Below, piece after piece: positions 25,701 through 33,539 of a stretch of DNA of 64,000 bases. The notes below the pieces were generated by a model that made no database searches, had not been told where the DNA came from, and saw only the letters and a program-made list of their open reading frames with translations. This DNA is from Verrucomicrobiota bacterium (lineage in GTDB: Bacteria; Verrucomicrobiota; Verrucomicrobiia; Opitutales; Opitutaceae): positions 55,064-119,063 of the forward strand of contig JAEZGX010000006.1 in assembly GCA_023416735.1 (NCBI GenBank), given 5' to 3'. Position 1 is the first letter of the stretch. The number at the start of each line of letters is the position of its first letter. Position numbers and translations under genes: made by a program.

Positions 25701-25823
25701 CTCGATCACTGGATACTCGCGCACGCCGATGAACCCGAGCCCGATCAGTCCAAGCACCACGATCGTGAGCGAGAGCACCACCGTGAACACCGGCCGCCGA
25801 ATACAAAGCTCGTGCAACCTCAT
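22719..25823 (-). CDS. RND efflux permease, AcrB/HAE1 type
   Basis: The 1034-aa product has the full RND length: a first helix after MRLHELCIRRP, a second helical bundle with the proton-relay motif GLVVDDAIVVVENI in the fourth helix region, two large periplasmic loops and a mirrored C-terminal half (GIILLVEFTL-like GILLVEFTLQ). It would be an inner-membrane trimeric proton/drug antiporter exporting hydrophobic compounds through an outer-membrane channel, which is not encoded nearby. It begins six bases after the adaptor gene and its stop overlaps an alternative start of the 2Fe-2S gene. The last residues (TTARHG) come from an interspersed repeat. Confidence 0.9.
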   Translation of the reverse strand: MRLHELCIRRPVFTVVLSLTIVVLGLIGLGFIGVREYPVIESPVVSILANYSGATAEVIEAQITEPLEEAVNTVAGVKTLTSTSRDGASRIRVEFELGTDLEAAANDVRDQVSRAVRLLPREVDPPSISKADADGGTVLTLSLRSEGRDLMALTEVADRVKEQLQTIPQVGAVDILGEKRYAMKLRLDPGRMAAHGLTPLDVQSAVRRESVELPGGRIENRAAELSVQAQARFQTADEFDRMMLRSAGGRQVRFAEVGRAELAPFNERITFTVRGVPMVGLAVRAQPGANQIAISDEAHRRMEELRRGLPADVTMDIVTDNTRFVRLALIELAETIVIALGLVVGVCYLFLGSWRATLVPAVVIPVSLIGALFIMFASGFSLNVLTLLGLVLAVGLVVDDAIVVVENIHRRRQEGLSPMQAGIAGTGEVFVAVIATSLALIVVFSPIVFLPGVTGRLFREFGLVIAGAVAISAFVALTLTPMMASRLPAHTGRPSWVVRKFEEAIGGLRRDYRRSLAWMLERKWIAVAALVVSGGLIVTWFGLLPKELAPLEDRNRVTISATGPEGASYDYMLELMERVAAAVDREVPEAELITCQVPGSGARSGTGVANTALVELMLKPRGARDATQQEIASRLTRLMRTFPGARFNVTQEPSVGDRRGGNSAQFVLRALNVAELQKSLPVFLEAVEKDPVFASVDVDLKFTRPELRVQLERERLEALGISATEVAQTLQTSLSAQRVGYFNRNGRQYEVVQQVADEWRTDPSVLPRLMVRSASGQLVALDNLVELRETVAAPQLFRFGRQVAATVSGRLAAGRTLEEGIAAMERAARLTLPREMTTTLTGAAGEFAEGQTSLLVSFGLALLFVYLVMAAQFESWRAPLVIMLTVPLALAGALFALWYFGQTINLFSQIGMIMLVGLVTKNGILLVEFTLQRVQDGRAPREAVMEAADTRLRPILMTTAATILGTLPIALALGAGSESRVSMGIAVIGGLLVGSALTLYVIPAMFLMLSARNESRTALHEAKPELILTTARHG

Positions 25824-25829
25824 CGTTCC

Positions 25830-26942
25830 TCAATTTCTCCCCGCCACCTTGACCGCGGCTCCCGCCCGCAAACTCTGCACGCCCGCCACCACGACCACCT
25901 CGCCTTCCGAAAGTCCCTTCACGATCTGCACCTGCTCGTCACGCCGCAGACCCGTTTCCACTTTTCGCGGCTGGGCGTTCCCGCCTTCCACCACAAAGAC
26001 CGACTTTCCTTCCTTCTCCGTCACTACGGCCATCGCCGGCACCAGCAGCGCCGACTCCCATGTTTTCAACGTCAGCGTCACCTGCGCGAGCGCTCCCGGC
26101 CGCAGCGCACCGTCAATGTTCCTCACCCGCGCCCGCACCAGCACCGTGCGCGTCGTCTCGTCCACGTGCGGTTCGACCACATACACTTCCGCGGCGTGAT
26201 GATGCGCATCGCCGCTGACCGTGAAGCTCACCCTCGCTCCGGGCGCCAAACGCACCGCATGCCGCTCCGCGACCGCAAAATCCAGCTTCAACCGCGCCAC
26301 TTCCTGCAGGCTCGTGATCCGCGTGGACGGTGCCACATAGCTGCCGAGACTGACGCTTCTCACGCCCACGACGCCGTCGAACGGCGCCCGCAGTTCCATC
26401 TTCGCAAGTTTCGCCTCCGCCAGCTCCCGCTCCGCCAGCAGCGCATGATAATCGCTCTGCGCCTGCTCGAACTCCTGTTCGTTCGTCCACCCTTTTTGCA
26501 TCAGCCCACGCAGCCGTCTCTCCAGACTCTCCGCCTTCGTGATTCGCGCTTTTGCCCGACTCAACTCCGCCCGCGCCTCGACGTCATCCAGCCTCACCAG
26601 CAGGTCACCTCGCTTCACGGGCGCGCCTTCCTCGAACGCGATTTCCACAATCTTCCCGGCGACCTCCGTCTGCACATCGATCGCCTCCTCCGCGCGCAAC
26701 GTCCCCGTCACCGTCACCGCCTCCTCCAGCGGCTCGCCCGCCAGCGTCAGCGTCGTCACCGCCACGCTTCCCGCGCCGGTGCTCTCGCGCCGCTCCGCCC
26801 TTGCGTCACGTGTATCCATTTTTCCACGCCAAAGCGGCAGCAGTTTCGGCAACGCTAGGGCGACGACCGCCGTCAGCGTCCCTCCCACCCAGAGAGCCTT
26901 CGGCGAGATTCGCATCAATCGCCGTCGTCGAGCTTGCTGCAT
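25830..26942 (-). CDS. RND periplasmic adaptor (membrane-fusion protein)
   Basis: The 370-aa product has an N-terminal signal-anchor (ALWVGGTLTAVVALALP), a split lipoyl/barrel-sandwich domain (TGTLRAEEAIDVQTEVAGKIVEIAFEEG and MELRAPFDGVVGVRSVSLGSYV), an intervening coiled-coil hairpin rich in Ala, Glu and Arg, and a C-terminal beta-barrel. This is the HlyD/MexA family, linking RND pump to outer-membrane channel. It is the first gene of the minus-strand operon; an alternative start is the second Met (26915). No TetR-type repressor gene adjoins it; the 135-base upstream gap holds an ATGAATTCAT palindrome at 26974. Confidence 0.87.
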   Translation of the reverse strand: MQQARRRRLMRISPKALWVGGTLTAVVALALPKLLPLWRGKMDTRDARAERRESTGAGSVAVTTLTLAGEPLEEAVTVTGTLRAEEAIDVQTEVAGKIVEIAFEEGAPVKRGDLLVRLDDVEARAELSRAKARITKAESLERRLRGLMQKGWTNEQEFEQAQSDYHALLAERELAEAKLAKMELRAPFDGVVGVRSVSLGSYVAPSTRITSLQEVARLKLDFAVAERHAVRLAPGARVSFTVSGDAHHHAAEVYVVEPHVDETTRTVLVRARVRNIDGALRPGALAQVTLTLKTWESALLVPAMAVVTEKEGKSVFVVEGGNAQPRKVETGLRRDEQVQIVKGLSEGEVVVVAGVQSLRAGAAVKVAGRN

Positions 26943-26973
26943 GCCGCCGCTCCACCTCGCTCCGTTTCATCAC

Positions 26974-26983
26974 ATGAATTCAT
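26974..26983. promoter_or_regulatory. Palindrome upstream of the efflux operon
   Basis: ATGAATTCAT is a perfect 10-base palindrome, flanked by two TTTCATC repeats, in the gap between the divergent efflux operon and the gene at 27078. It may be a regulator site for either unit, but a 10-base palindrome alone is weak support. Confidence 0.2.
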
Positions 26984-27077
26984 TTCATCGTTACGCCCCT
27001 TTACTCTCCACCCGCCGAAAATACGTTAACCGCACGCCTCCCCCCGGGCGCAGCTTAACCCCCAAACTCAAATAGCC

Positions 27078-27779
27078 ATGTCTTCCTTACGTCTTCTCAT
27101 CGTCACCGGCCTCGCCGCGGTCAGTTTCGTCTCCGCGCACGCCGGCAGCTCCGCTCAGAGCTGGCTCGAAAACTATTACCAACAACCCGCTCCCGAGCGT
27201 TTCACCTCCGCCGTCTTCGAGCTGAGCCGCTCCGGTTACTTCGAGGAGCCCGGCCGCGTCCCGCTCGCCATCGGTTTTCTCGCCAGCGTTTTCGCCCAGC
27301 ATCCTGATCGCGCCGACGAATGGATGTCCGTCAGCCGCGTGCTGCCGGTCTCGCATCAACGCATTCTCGCGTCCGCCCTCTGGTATTCCGGCAGCGAAAA
27401 AGGCGCCACCCACCTGCGCGCTCTCGCGCGCAACGCCTCCGCGCCCGTGCGGGCCGAAGTCGAGTCGCTCCTGGCGAGCCACCGCCCCGATCTTCGCGAC
27501 GCCGAGGTCCTCTCCGCCCAGTCGCTGAACCTCCAATGGGGTGTCTTCCTCGCCACCGGCGAACAACAACCCGTGCGCAACATCCTCGCCGCCCTCGGCA
27601 CGAGCACCAACGACCAGCTCGCGCAGGATGTCCGTTGGTCTCTCGCGCAAAACGCGGCCCAACACCAACGGGTCCTCGCCATTTGCCGCGAAGAACTTTC
27701 GCGTCAGCCCAACGCCGTCCGCGAAACCCTTCGCGCCGTCATCCACGACACCGAGACGCGCCGGCAGCCGTCCACCTGA
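27078..27779 (+). CDS. Secreted hypothetical protein, helical
   Basis: The 233-aa product has a signal peptide (LLIVTGLAAVSFVSAHAGS). The mature protein is almost entirely helical, with repeating helix pairs that look like a HEAT/TPR-type solenoid (PVRAEVESLLASHRPDLRDAEVL and similar), with no catalytic motif. I do not recognise the family. It is monocistronic: divergent from the efflux operon and followed by a strong terminator. A periplasmic scaffold is possible but unsupported beyond the fold guess. Confidence 0.6.
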   Translation: MSSLRLLIVTGLAAVSFVSAHAGSSAQSWLENYYQQPAPERFTSAVFELSRSGYFEEPGRVPLAIGFLASVFAQHPDRADEWMSVSRVLPVSHQRILASALWYSGSEKGATHLRALARNASAPVRAEVESLLASHRPDLRDAEVLSAQSLNLQWGVFLATGEQQPVRNILAALGTSTNDQLAQDVRWSLAQNAAQHQRVLAICREELSRQPNAVRETLRAVIHDTETRRQPST

Positions 27780-27804
27780 AGCGCTCAATCCAACCTCGCT
27801 CCGC

Positions 27805-27832
27805 GGCGCGCCTGAGGGCGCGCCTTTTTTTT
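27805..27832 (+). terminator. Intrinsic terminator after the secreted helical protein
   Basis: A perfect 8-bp stem of GGCGCGCC (27805-27812 with 27817-27824, loop TGAG) is followed by eight T residues, 25 bases after the stop codon. Confidence 0.9.
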
Positions 27833-27946
27833 GCCTGCGCGCGACCCCCACCTGCTCCGATCCCTCTCCGCTACCGGTGAATTCTATTCATCTATCCCGA
27901 TCCGCCAATCGTGCGCGCTGGCACCACGGCTGCTCCTGCAGCGCAC

Positions 27947-28471
27947 ATGCGTATCCGAAATCTCATGACTTTCCTCGTCGCCTGCGCCGCCTCCTTCGGG
28001 GCCGCCGCCGCGCCGTCGATTGCCGTCATCGAGGATGCACCGTGGTCTCCCGGCGACGCCTCCCGCGAAGGAGCCGCTGAGTTCGAGGTCCTCGTTCGGC
28101 TCGCCCAGCTTCAACAACAGCAGCCCCTCGTCGGTTTCGTCGGCCTCGGCGATCGCCGCGGAATTTTTCAAGAAGGCACACGCCGCGGCCTCGAATTCGC
28201 CGTGCGCCAGGGGGTGCCCGTCGTGCGCTTGTCCCGCGGCGCGTCGCGCGCCGTCCCTGTCGACACCGATATCTTCATCGATGGCGGATCGATGTCGCCC
28301 GCCGCTGCCGCCGCCCTGCTCGCTCGCTGCCTCGAACGCTTCGGTCCGCTGCCCGTTCTCGCTTCCACCCGCTCGCTCTCATCGCAAAACGCCGACGAGC
28401 TCCGCAGCAAACTCCGGCTCTATCAGGCCGAATTCACCGCACGGCAGTCAGCGATGATAGCGATGAATTGA
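27947..28471 (+). CDS. Secreted protein resembling an asparaginase C-terminal domain
   Basis: The 174-aa product (ATG at 27947) has a signal peptide (MTFLVACAASFGAAAA). The segment EFAVRQGVPVVRLSRG...IDGGSMSPAAAAALLARCLE resembles the C-terminal subdomain of type I/II L-asparaginases, where an A..xGVPVVxxSR stretch precedes the GxLxPxKA helix. The N-terminal catalytic Thr motifs of asparaginases are absent, so hydrolase activity is not expected. Its end overlaps the convergent LysR gene by 38 bases. The domain resemblance is my inference. Confidence 0.5.
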   Translation: MRIRNLMTFLVACAASFGAAAAPSIAVIEDAPWSPGDASREGAAEFEVLVRLAQLQQQQPLVGFVGLGDRRGIFQEGTRRGLEFAVRQGVPVVRLSRGASRAVPVDTDIFIDGGSMSPAAAAALLARCLERFGPLPVLASTRSLSSQNADELRSKLRLYQAEFTARQSAMIAMN

Positions 28472-29432
28472 TCTTCCCCCTTGGCCGTTCGCGTTCCGAC
28501 GCCGATCCAACCAGCGGCGACGTGCTCCCGTTCGCCGTGGGCACTTCCTCTCTGAAATAGCGAATCACGCTTTGCTCGAGTTCGCTCAGTCCGCGTTCGT
28601 CCAAATACCCCGCGTGCCATTGACGAGTCAGCGGCCGCACGCCTAGCGGGCGAGTGACCAGTTCGCCGCGCTCCAGCTCGCCGCGTATCGGCCATTCGGC
28701 GACGACTCCCACGCCAAGCCCGTTCTTCACCAGTTCCTTGATGGATTCGATGCTGCCCAGCTCGATGCAGCGCGGAAACGGAATCCGCGACATTCGAAAA
28801 TATCCCGTCACCAAACCATAGGTGCGTGTCGCCTTGTTCGCGAGGATCAGCGTCGTCTCACCAATTGCCTCAGCCGTGATCTCCCGCGCCGATGCCCAGG
28901 GATGATCCGGCAGCATCACAAAACGCATCTCGTCTTGAAACAGCGGCTCGAAGACCACATCCGGCCGCTTCTCCGGCTCCACCATAATCGCGAGATCGAT
29001 GCGCCCGGAAAGCAGCTGGCCCAGCAACTGCGGGTTATCGCCCGTCTCCACGCGCAGTCCGCAATGCGGATGCTCCTGCTGCACTTTGCGCAAGACGCCC
29101 GGCAGGATGTGCTGACACACCGTCATGGGCGCACCAATACGCAGACACTGGCGCCCCGTCTCCGGCATCTGACTCAGATCCGTCCGCGCGTGCTGCATCT
29201 TGTTGAGGATCTCCTCGCAATGCTGCAGCAAGCGCTCGCCCGCCGGCGTCAGCACCGCACGTCGCCCGACTCGCTGAAACAGCGGGACGCCGAGATCCTC
29301 CTCCAGCGATTTGATCGCATGGCTCACCGCGGACTGCGTGAGAAACACGTCCTTTGCTCCTTGCGTGAAGTTGCCACGGCGCGCCACCGCGACAAACGCG
29401 CGCATCTGCCGGCTTTCGATCAGTTCTTTCAT
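28434..29432 (-). CDS. LysR-family transcriptional regulator
   Basis: The 332-aa product has the LysR N-terminal winged helix-turn-helix (RQMRAFVAVARRGNFTQGAKDVFLTQSAVSHAIKSLEEDLG...LFQRVGR) and a periplasmic-binding-protein-like effector domain, of normal length for the family plus a short low-complexity tail (SERERPRGK). It runs in the same direction as the oxidoreductase gene at 29547-30914, which lies just upstream of it with a 114-base gap. It may regulate that gene or the divergent 3-keto module. The effector is unknown. Confidence 0.88.
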   Translation of the reverse strand: MKELIESRQMRAFVAVARRGNFTQGAKDVFLTQSAVSHAIKSLEEDLGVPLFQRVGRRAVLTPAGERLLQHCEEILNKMQHARTDLSQMPETGRQCLRIGAPMTVCQHILPGVLRKVQQEHPHCGLRVETGDNPQLLGQLLSGRIDLAIMVEPEKRPDVVFEPLFQDEMRFVMLPDHPWASAREITAEAIGETTLILANKATRTYGLVTGYFRMSRIPFPRCIELGSIESIKELVKNGLGVGVVAEWPIRGELERGELVTRPLGVRPLTRQWHAGYLDERGLSELEQSVIRYFREEVPTANGSTSPLVGSASERERPRGKINSSLSSLTAVR

Positions 29433-29546
29433 CCCGTTTGCAGCGTTCGGGCGAATCGCCCATCGCTGCGAACGCTCGGGTGCAGCTCGCGTGCCAGTCA
29501 GCCCGCGAGCGCGGTTTGCCAGTCGCGCTCAACCCGCAACGCCCGG

Positions 29547-30914
29547 CTACAACCCGGCAAGTTCCCAACCCTTGCGATAGGAACGCCGCACGAAACCGTT
29601 CGCCTCCGTTTCGTTCTCGAAACGCAACGCCGCCGCATTCCATCGCAACGTCGTGTGCGGAAACCGCACCGCCACGCTGCCGAGCAGCACGGCTTCCGTC
29701 AGCGGACCGGAGTATCCGAACGGCGCGAGCGGCTTCGATTCACCGCCGACACAGGCCTCCGCCCAGTCCGACCAGTGATGCGTCTCCACGACTTGCGGCA
29801 GAACGACATCCTTGAATTCAGTTTCCGGATACAAACGCGGTGTGTCCACATGCGGCACGTGCAACACGCCTTTCGTGCCGATCAAGATCGAACCCTGCGC
29901 CATCAGTTCTTCCTGCCGGCGCTTGTGCGTGTCGGGCACTGACGCCGGCATCGCGAGCGCGAGAACATCCTCCGGTGGACGCCGATTGCCGTCATACCAA
30001 ATCACCGGCAGCGTCTCGCCTTCCGTGTGCGCCGTGCCGGGAAACGCATAGCGGATGAGCGCGTTCGAGGACCAGTTCCACGCATCCGGTGCGACGCCCT
30101 CCGACCGCACCGACACCGGCGCCGAAAGCTCGAGGCCTTCGAATACCGGATCGAAAATATGGCAGCCCATGTCGCCAAAGGTGCCGACCCCGAAGTCGAG
30201 TCGCGCCCGCCAATTGAAGGGATGATAATACTCGTTGCCGACGTAGGGCCGCTCCTCGCAACCGCCGAGCCACAGGTCCCAGTCGAATCCTTCCGGCACG
30301 GGCGAAGCCGGCGGTGGCGGTCCCGACCCACCCCAGTCCTTGTTGCTCCAGGTATGAACTTCGCGAACCTTGCCGATCACTCCGCTGCGAATGAGCGCGA
30401 CCGCCTGCCGGTAAGGCTTCGTCGAATGCACTTGGATTCCCATTTGGGTGACGAGCGGCTTGCCGCGCGCGTAATCCGTCAGCACTCGCGTCTCGTGGAG
30501 ATTATGCGCCAGCGGCTTCTGACCATACACATGCTTCCCGCGCTGCATCGCCGCGAGCGCCATCATGGCGTGCATGTGGTCGGGCGTGGAGACGTTCACC
30601 GAGTCGATGTTCTTCTCTTCCTTATCGAGCAGCTCGCGCCAATCCTGATAGATCCTCGCCTCGGGGAACGCCGCGCGCACTTGCTCCGTGCGAGTGAGAT
30701 CTACCTCGGCGACCGCGACGAGTTTCACGAACGGATTGCTGCAGATCGCCTCGATGTCCGCCCACGCCATGCCCGCCGCCCCGAAACTCGCATGTCGCAG
30801 CACGCGACTGGGCGGCGCCGAGATCAAATTTCGCGTGATGAAGGGCGCGGCCATCGCCGCACCACCGAGGGTTTTTATGAACTGCCGGCGACTTGGGGTG
30901 AACGGGAAAGCCAT
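29547..30914 (-). CDS. Tat-exported Gfo/Idh/MocA-family oxidoreductase
   Basis: The 455-aa product begins with a twin-arginine signal (SRRQFIKTLGGAAMAAPF), so it should act in the periplasm with prebound NAD(P). The Rossmann region has FGAAGMAWADI in place of the typical GxGxxG, followed by VAVAEVD. The catalytic EKP-type motif appears as GQKPLA, with Lys kept and Glu changed to Gln. ATG at 30914 is preferred to a GTG two codons earlier. It is divergent from a second, cytoplasmic family member, near a DUF1080 hydrolase. Oxidation of a sugar hydroxyl is likely, by family. Confidence 0.82.
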   Translation of the reverse strand: MAFPFTPSRRQFIKTLGGAAMAAPFITRNLISAPPSRVLRHASFGAAGMAWADIEAICSNPFVKLVAVAEVDLTRTEQVRAAFPEARIYQDWRELLDKEEKNIDSVNVSTPDHMHAMMALAAMQRGKHVYGQKPLAHNLHETRVLTDYARGKPLVTQMGIQVHSTKPYRQAVALIRSGVIGKVREVHTWSNKDWGGSGPPPPASPVPEGFDWDLWLGGCEERPYVGNEYYHPFNWRARLDFGVGTFGDMGCHIFDPVFEGLELSAPVSVRSEGVAPDAWNWSSNALIRYAFPGTAHTEGETLPVIWYDGNRRPPEDVLALAMPASVPDTHKRRQEELMAQGSILIGTKGVLHVPHVDTPRLYPETEFKDVVLPQVVETHHWSDWAEACVGGESKPLAPFGYSGPLTEAVLLGSVAVRFPHTTLRWNAAALRFENETEANGFVRRSYRKGWELAGL

Positions 30915-31094
30915 GCGCACATCCTCTGCGCCGGACCGCTTCCTCTGGCAACGCCGGACTCTCTCCGATGCCTAACCCAACCGGCCAAATCCCGAAGCCG
31001 CGTTTCAACGAGAACAGGTTGACCGACCTCGCACGTGTGGCACATCTGCGCACACCCCAAGAGCACGAAACCCTTTAGCCGCTCTCCCAACCCC

Positions 31095-32174
31095 ATGTCT
31101 TCCAAACTTCGCGTCCTTGTCGTCGGCTGCGGCCACATGGGCACTTCACACGCCCGCGCCTATCGCGCGCTCGCCAACGACTTTGAAATCGTCGGCCTCG
31201 TTTCGCGCGGCCCTGCGTCGCGACAAAAACTCAACGCCGAGTTCGACGGCACCCTGGCCGAGTTCAGCGACTACACCGAAGCGCTCGCCCAAACCAAACC
31301 CGACGCCGTCTGCATCAGCACGTATCCAGAAACCCACGCCGCGTTTGCCATCGCCGCACTGGAAGCCGGCGCTCACGTGTTCCTGGAAAAACCGGTGGCC
31401 GATAACCTTGCCGATTGCGAACGCGTGATCGCCACCGCCCAACAGCTCCGGCGCAAGCTCGTCGTCGGCTACATCCTGCACGTGCATCCGTCGTGGCAGA
31501 AGTTTACCGAAATCGCCCGCACGCTCGGCAAACCGCTCGTGATGCGGATGAACCTCAATCAGCAAAGCTCCGGTGCAAATTGGGAGACGCACAAAAACCT
31601 GCTGCGCACGACCTCGCCGATCGTCGACTGCGGCGTGCACTACGTCGATGTCATGTGCCGCATGACGGGTTCGCGCCCTGTGCGCGTCAATGGCATCGGC
31701 GCCCGCCTGACCGACGAGATCGCGCCGGGGCAAGTCAACTACAGCCATCTTCAGGTGACGTTCGCCGACGGCTCGGTCGGCTGGTATGAAGCCGGCTGGG
31801 GTCCGATGATGAGCGAAACCGCCTTCTTCGTAAAAGATGTGGTCGGTCCGAAGGGCTGCGTGAGCATCGTGGCGAAAAGCGCCGCCGCCGCGGGAAAATC
31901 GTCCGACGTCGATGCACATTCGCAAACCGAGACGCTCAAGCTTCACCATGCGAAGCTGGGCGACGACGCCAAATTCATCCTCGCCGACGAAATCATCGAC
32001 GTGAGCGACGAGCCGTCGCACGACGAGCTTTGCCGGCGCGAACAGGAGCGTTTCCTTCATGCCATTCGCGACGACGCCGATTTGACCGACCACTGGCAGA
32101 GCGCAATCGACAGCCTGCGCATCGTCCTCGCGGCCGATCGGTCGTTTCGCGAGGGCCGCACCGTGGAATTGTGA
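31095..32174 (+). CDS. Cytoplasmic Gfo/Idh/MocA-family oxidoreductase
   Basis: The 359-aa product has an N-terminal NAD(P)-binding motif VVGCGHMGTSHARAY (GxGxMG) and the family's catalytic EKPVAD, with Lys that stabilises the transition state, then a C-terminal substrate domain with DCGVHYVDVM (the usual D...H pair). No signal peptide is present. It begins divergently from the Tat-exported relative and is followed after 38 bases by the DUF1080 hydrolase, so it probably handles a product of that enzyme. The exact sugar is not readable. Confidence 0.85.
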   Translation: MSSKLRVLVVGCGHMGTSHARAYRALANDFEIVGLVSRGPASRQKLNAEFDGTLAEFSDYTEALAQTKPDAVCISTYPETHAAFAIAALEAGAHVFLEKPVADNLADCERVIATAQQLRRKLVVGYILHVHPSWQKFTEIARTLGKPLVMRMNLNQQSSGANWETHKNLLRTTSPIVDCGVHYVDVMCRMTGSRPVRVNGIGARLTDEIAPGQVNYSHLQVTFADGSVGWYEAGWGPMMSETAFFVKDVVGPKGCVSIVAKSAAAAGKSSDVDAHSQTETLKLHHAKLGDDAKFILADEIIDVSDEPSHDELCRREQERFLHAIRDDADLTDHWQSAIDSLRIVLAADRSFREGRTVEL

Positions 32175-32212
32175 CCCTCTCCCGCTCGTTCATCTCAGCC
32201 CTCAAACGCACC

Positions 32213-33517
32213 ATGATTGTCCGCGCTCTTTTGCTTTCCTCCTTCATTTTCAACCTCACGACCGTCGTCTCCGCGATCACCGCGCCCGCCGGTTTCACCG
32301 CGCTCTACAACGGCCGCGATCTCTCCGGCTGGCGCGGAGGCGATACCTTCGATCACCGTAAATGGCTCGCGCTGCCCGAAGCGGAACGCGCTGCTAAAAA
32401 CGCCGAGTGGACCGCCGACATGCGCGCGCACTGGTCCGCGCAAGGCGAGGAACTCGTCAATGACGGCCACGGCAAATACGCCACCACCGAGAAGGACTAC
32501 GGGGACTTCGAATTGCTTCTCGAATACCGCACCGTCGCCCTCGCCGATTCCGGCATCTATCTGCGCGGCTGCCCGCAGGTCCAGATCTGGGACTACGCCG
32601 AGAAAGAAAAATTCCCGCTCGGCGCCGACAAAGGCTCCGGCGGGCTTTGGAACAACTCTCCCGGCGCGCCCGGCAAAGATCCGCTCGTCCGGGCCGACAA
32701 ACCATTCGGCGAATGGAACCGGATGCGCATCCTGATGGTGGGCGCGCGCGTGAGCGTGTGGCTCAACGACCAACTCGTCGTCGATCACGCGCTCCTCGAA
32801 AATTATTACGACCGCTCGCAACCCGTTCCCGCGCGCGGCCCGATCCAGCTTCAAACCCACGGCGGCGAGATCCGCTGGCGCAATCTCTTCATCCGCGAAA
32901 TCGACGCCGAGGAAGCCAATCGCCTTCTCGCCGCGCGCAACCAGGACGCGTTTTCACCCGTGTTCAACGGCCGCGATCTCACCGGCTGGCGCGGCTCGAT
33001 CGACGATTATCAGGTCGTCGATGGCGCCATCGTCTGCCGGCCGGAGAAAGGCGGCACGATTTTCACCGACGAGGAGTTCGCCGATTTCGTCGTCCGGCTG
33101 GAGTTCAAGGTTCCGTCCGCCGGCAACAACGGACTCGCTCTGCGGTATCCAGGAAACGGAGACACTGCCTACGTCGGCATGGCCGAATGCCAGATCCTCG
33201 CCGAAGACTACGTGGACGTGAAAAAGAGTCCGCTCGATCCGCGCCAGTTGCACGGTTCCGCCTACGGCATGATCGCCGCCGCCCAGGGCTACCAGCGCGC
33301 CATCGGCGAATGGAATTTCCAAGAGGTCACCGTGAAGGGCTCCACCATCCGCGTGGAGCTCAACGGCACCACCATTCTCGACGGCGACCTGTCAAAGGTG
33401 ACGACATTCCTCGGCGGCAAAGCGCACCCCGGCAAGGACCGCACGAGCGGCCATTTCGGATTCGCTGGCCACCACGATGCCGTCGCCTTTCGCGCCGTCC
33501 GCATCCAACGGCTCTGA
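32213..33517 (+). CDS. Secreted protein with two tandem DUF1080 (3-keto-disaccharide hydrolase) domains
   Basis: The 434-aa product has a signal peptide (LLSSFIFNLTTVVSA) and two DUF1080 lectin-like jelly-roll domains, roughly residues 25-235 and 245-434. Each opens with the family hallmark YNGRDLSGWRG or FNGRDLTGWRG. Members of this family hydrolyse 3-keto-glycosides. Two copies in one chain is less common than one; the second contains GNNGLALRYP and AECQILAEDY, typical of this family. It lies behind a Gfo/Idh/MocA gene, fitting a pathway where a glycoside is oxidised at C3 and then cleaved. Confidence 0.83.
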   Translation: MIVRALLLSSFIFNLTTVVSAITAPAGFTALYNGRDLSGWRGGDTFDHRKWLALPEAERAAKNAEWTADMRAHWSAQGEELVNDGHGKYATTEKDYGDFELLLEYRTVALADSGIYLRGCPQVQIWDYAEKEKFPLGADKGSGGLWNNSPGAPGKDPLVRADKPFGEWNRMRILMVGARVSVWLNDQLVVDHALLENYYDRSQPVPARGPIQLQTHGGEIRWRNLFIREIDAEEANRLLAARNQDAFSPVFNGRDLTGWRGSIDDYQVVDGAIVCRPEKGGTIFTDEEFADFVVRLEFKVPSAGNNGLALRYPGNGDTAYVGMAECQILAEDYVDVKKSPLDPRQLHGSAYGMIAAAQGYQRAIGEWNFQEVTVKGSTIRVELNGTTILDGDLSKVTTFLGGKAHPGKDRTSGHFGFAGHHDAVAFRAVRIQRL

Positions 33518-33539
33518 GCCTCTGCGCCCGCGCGCGCCT

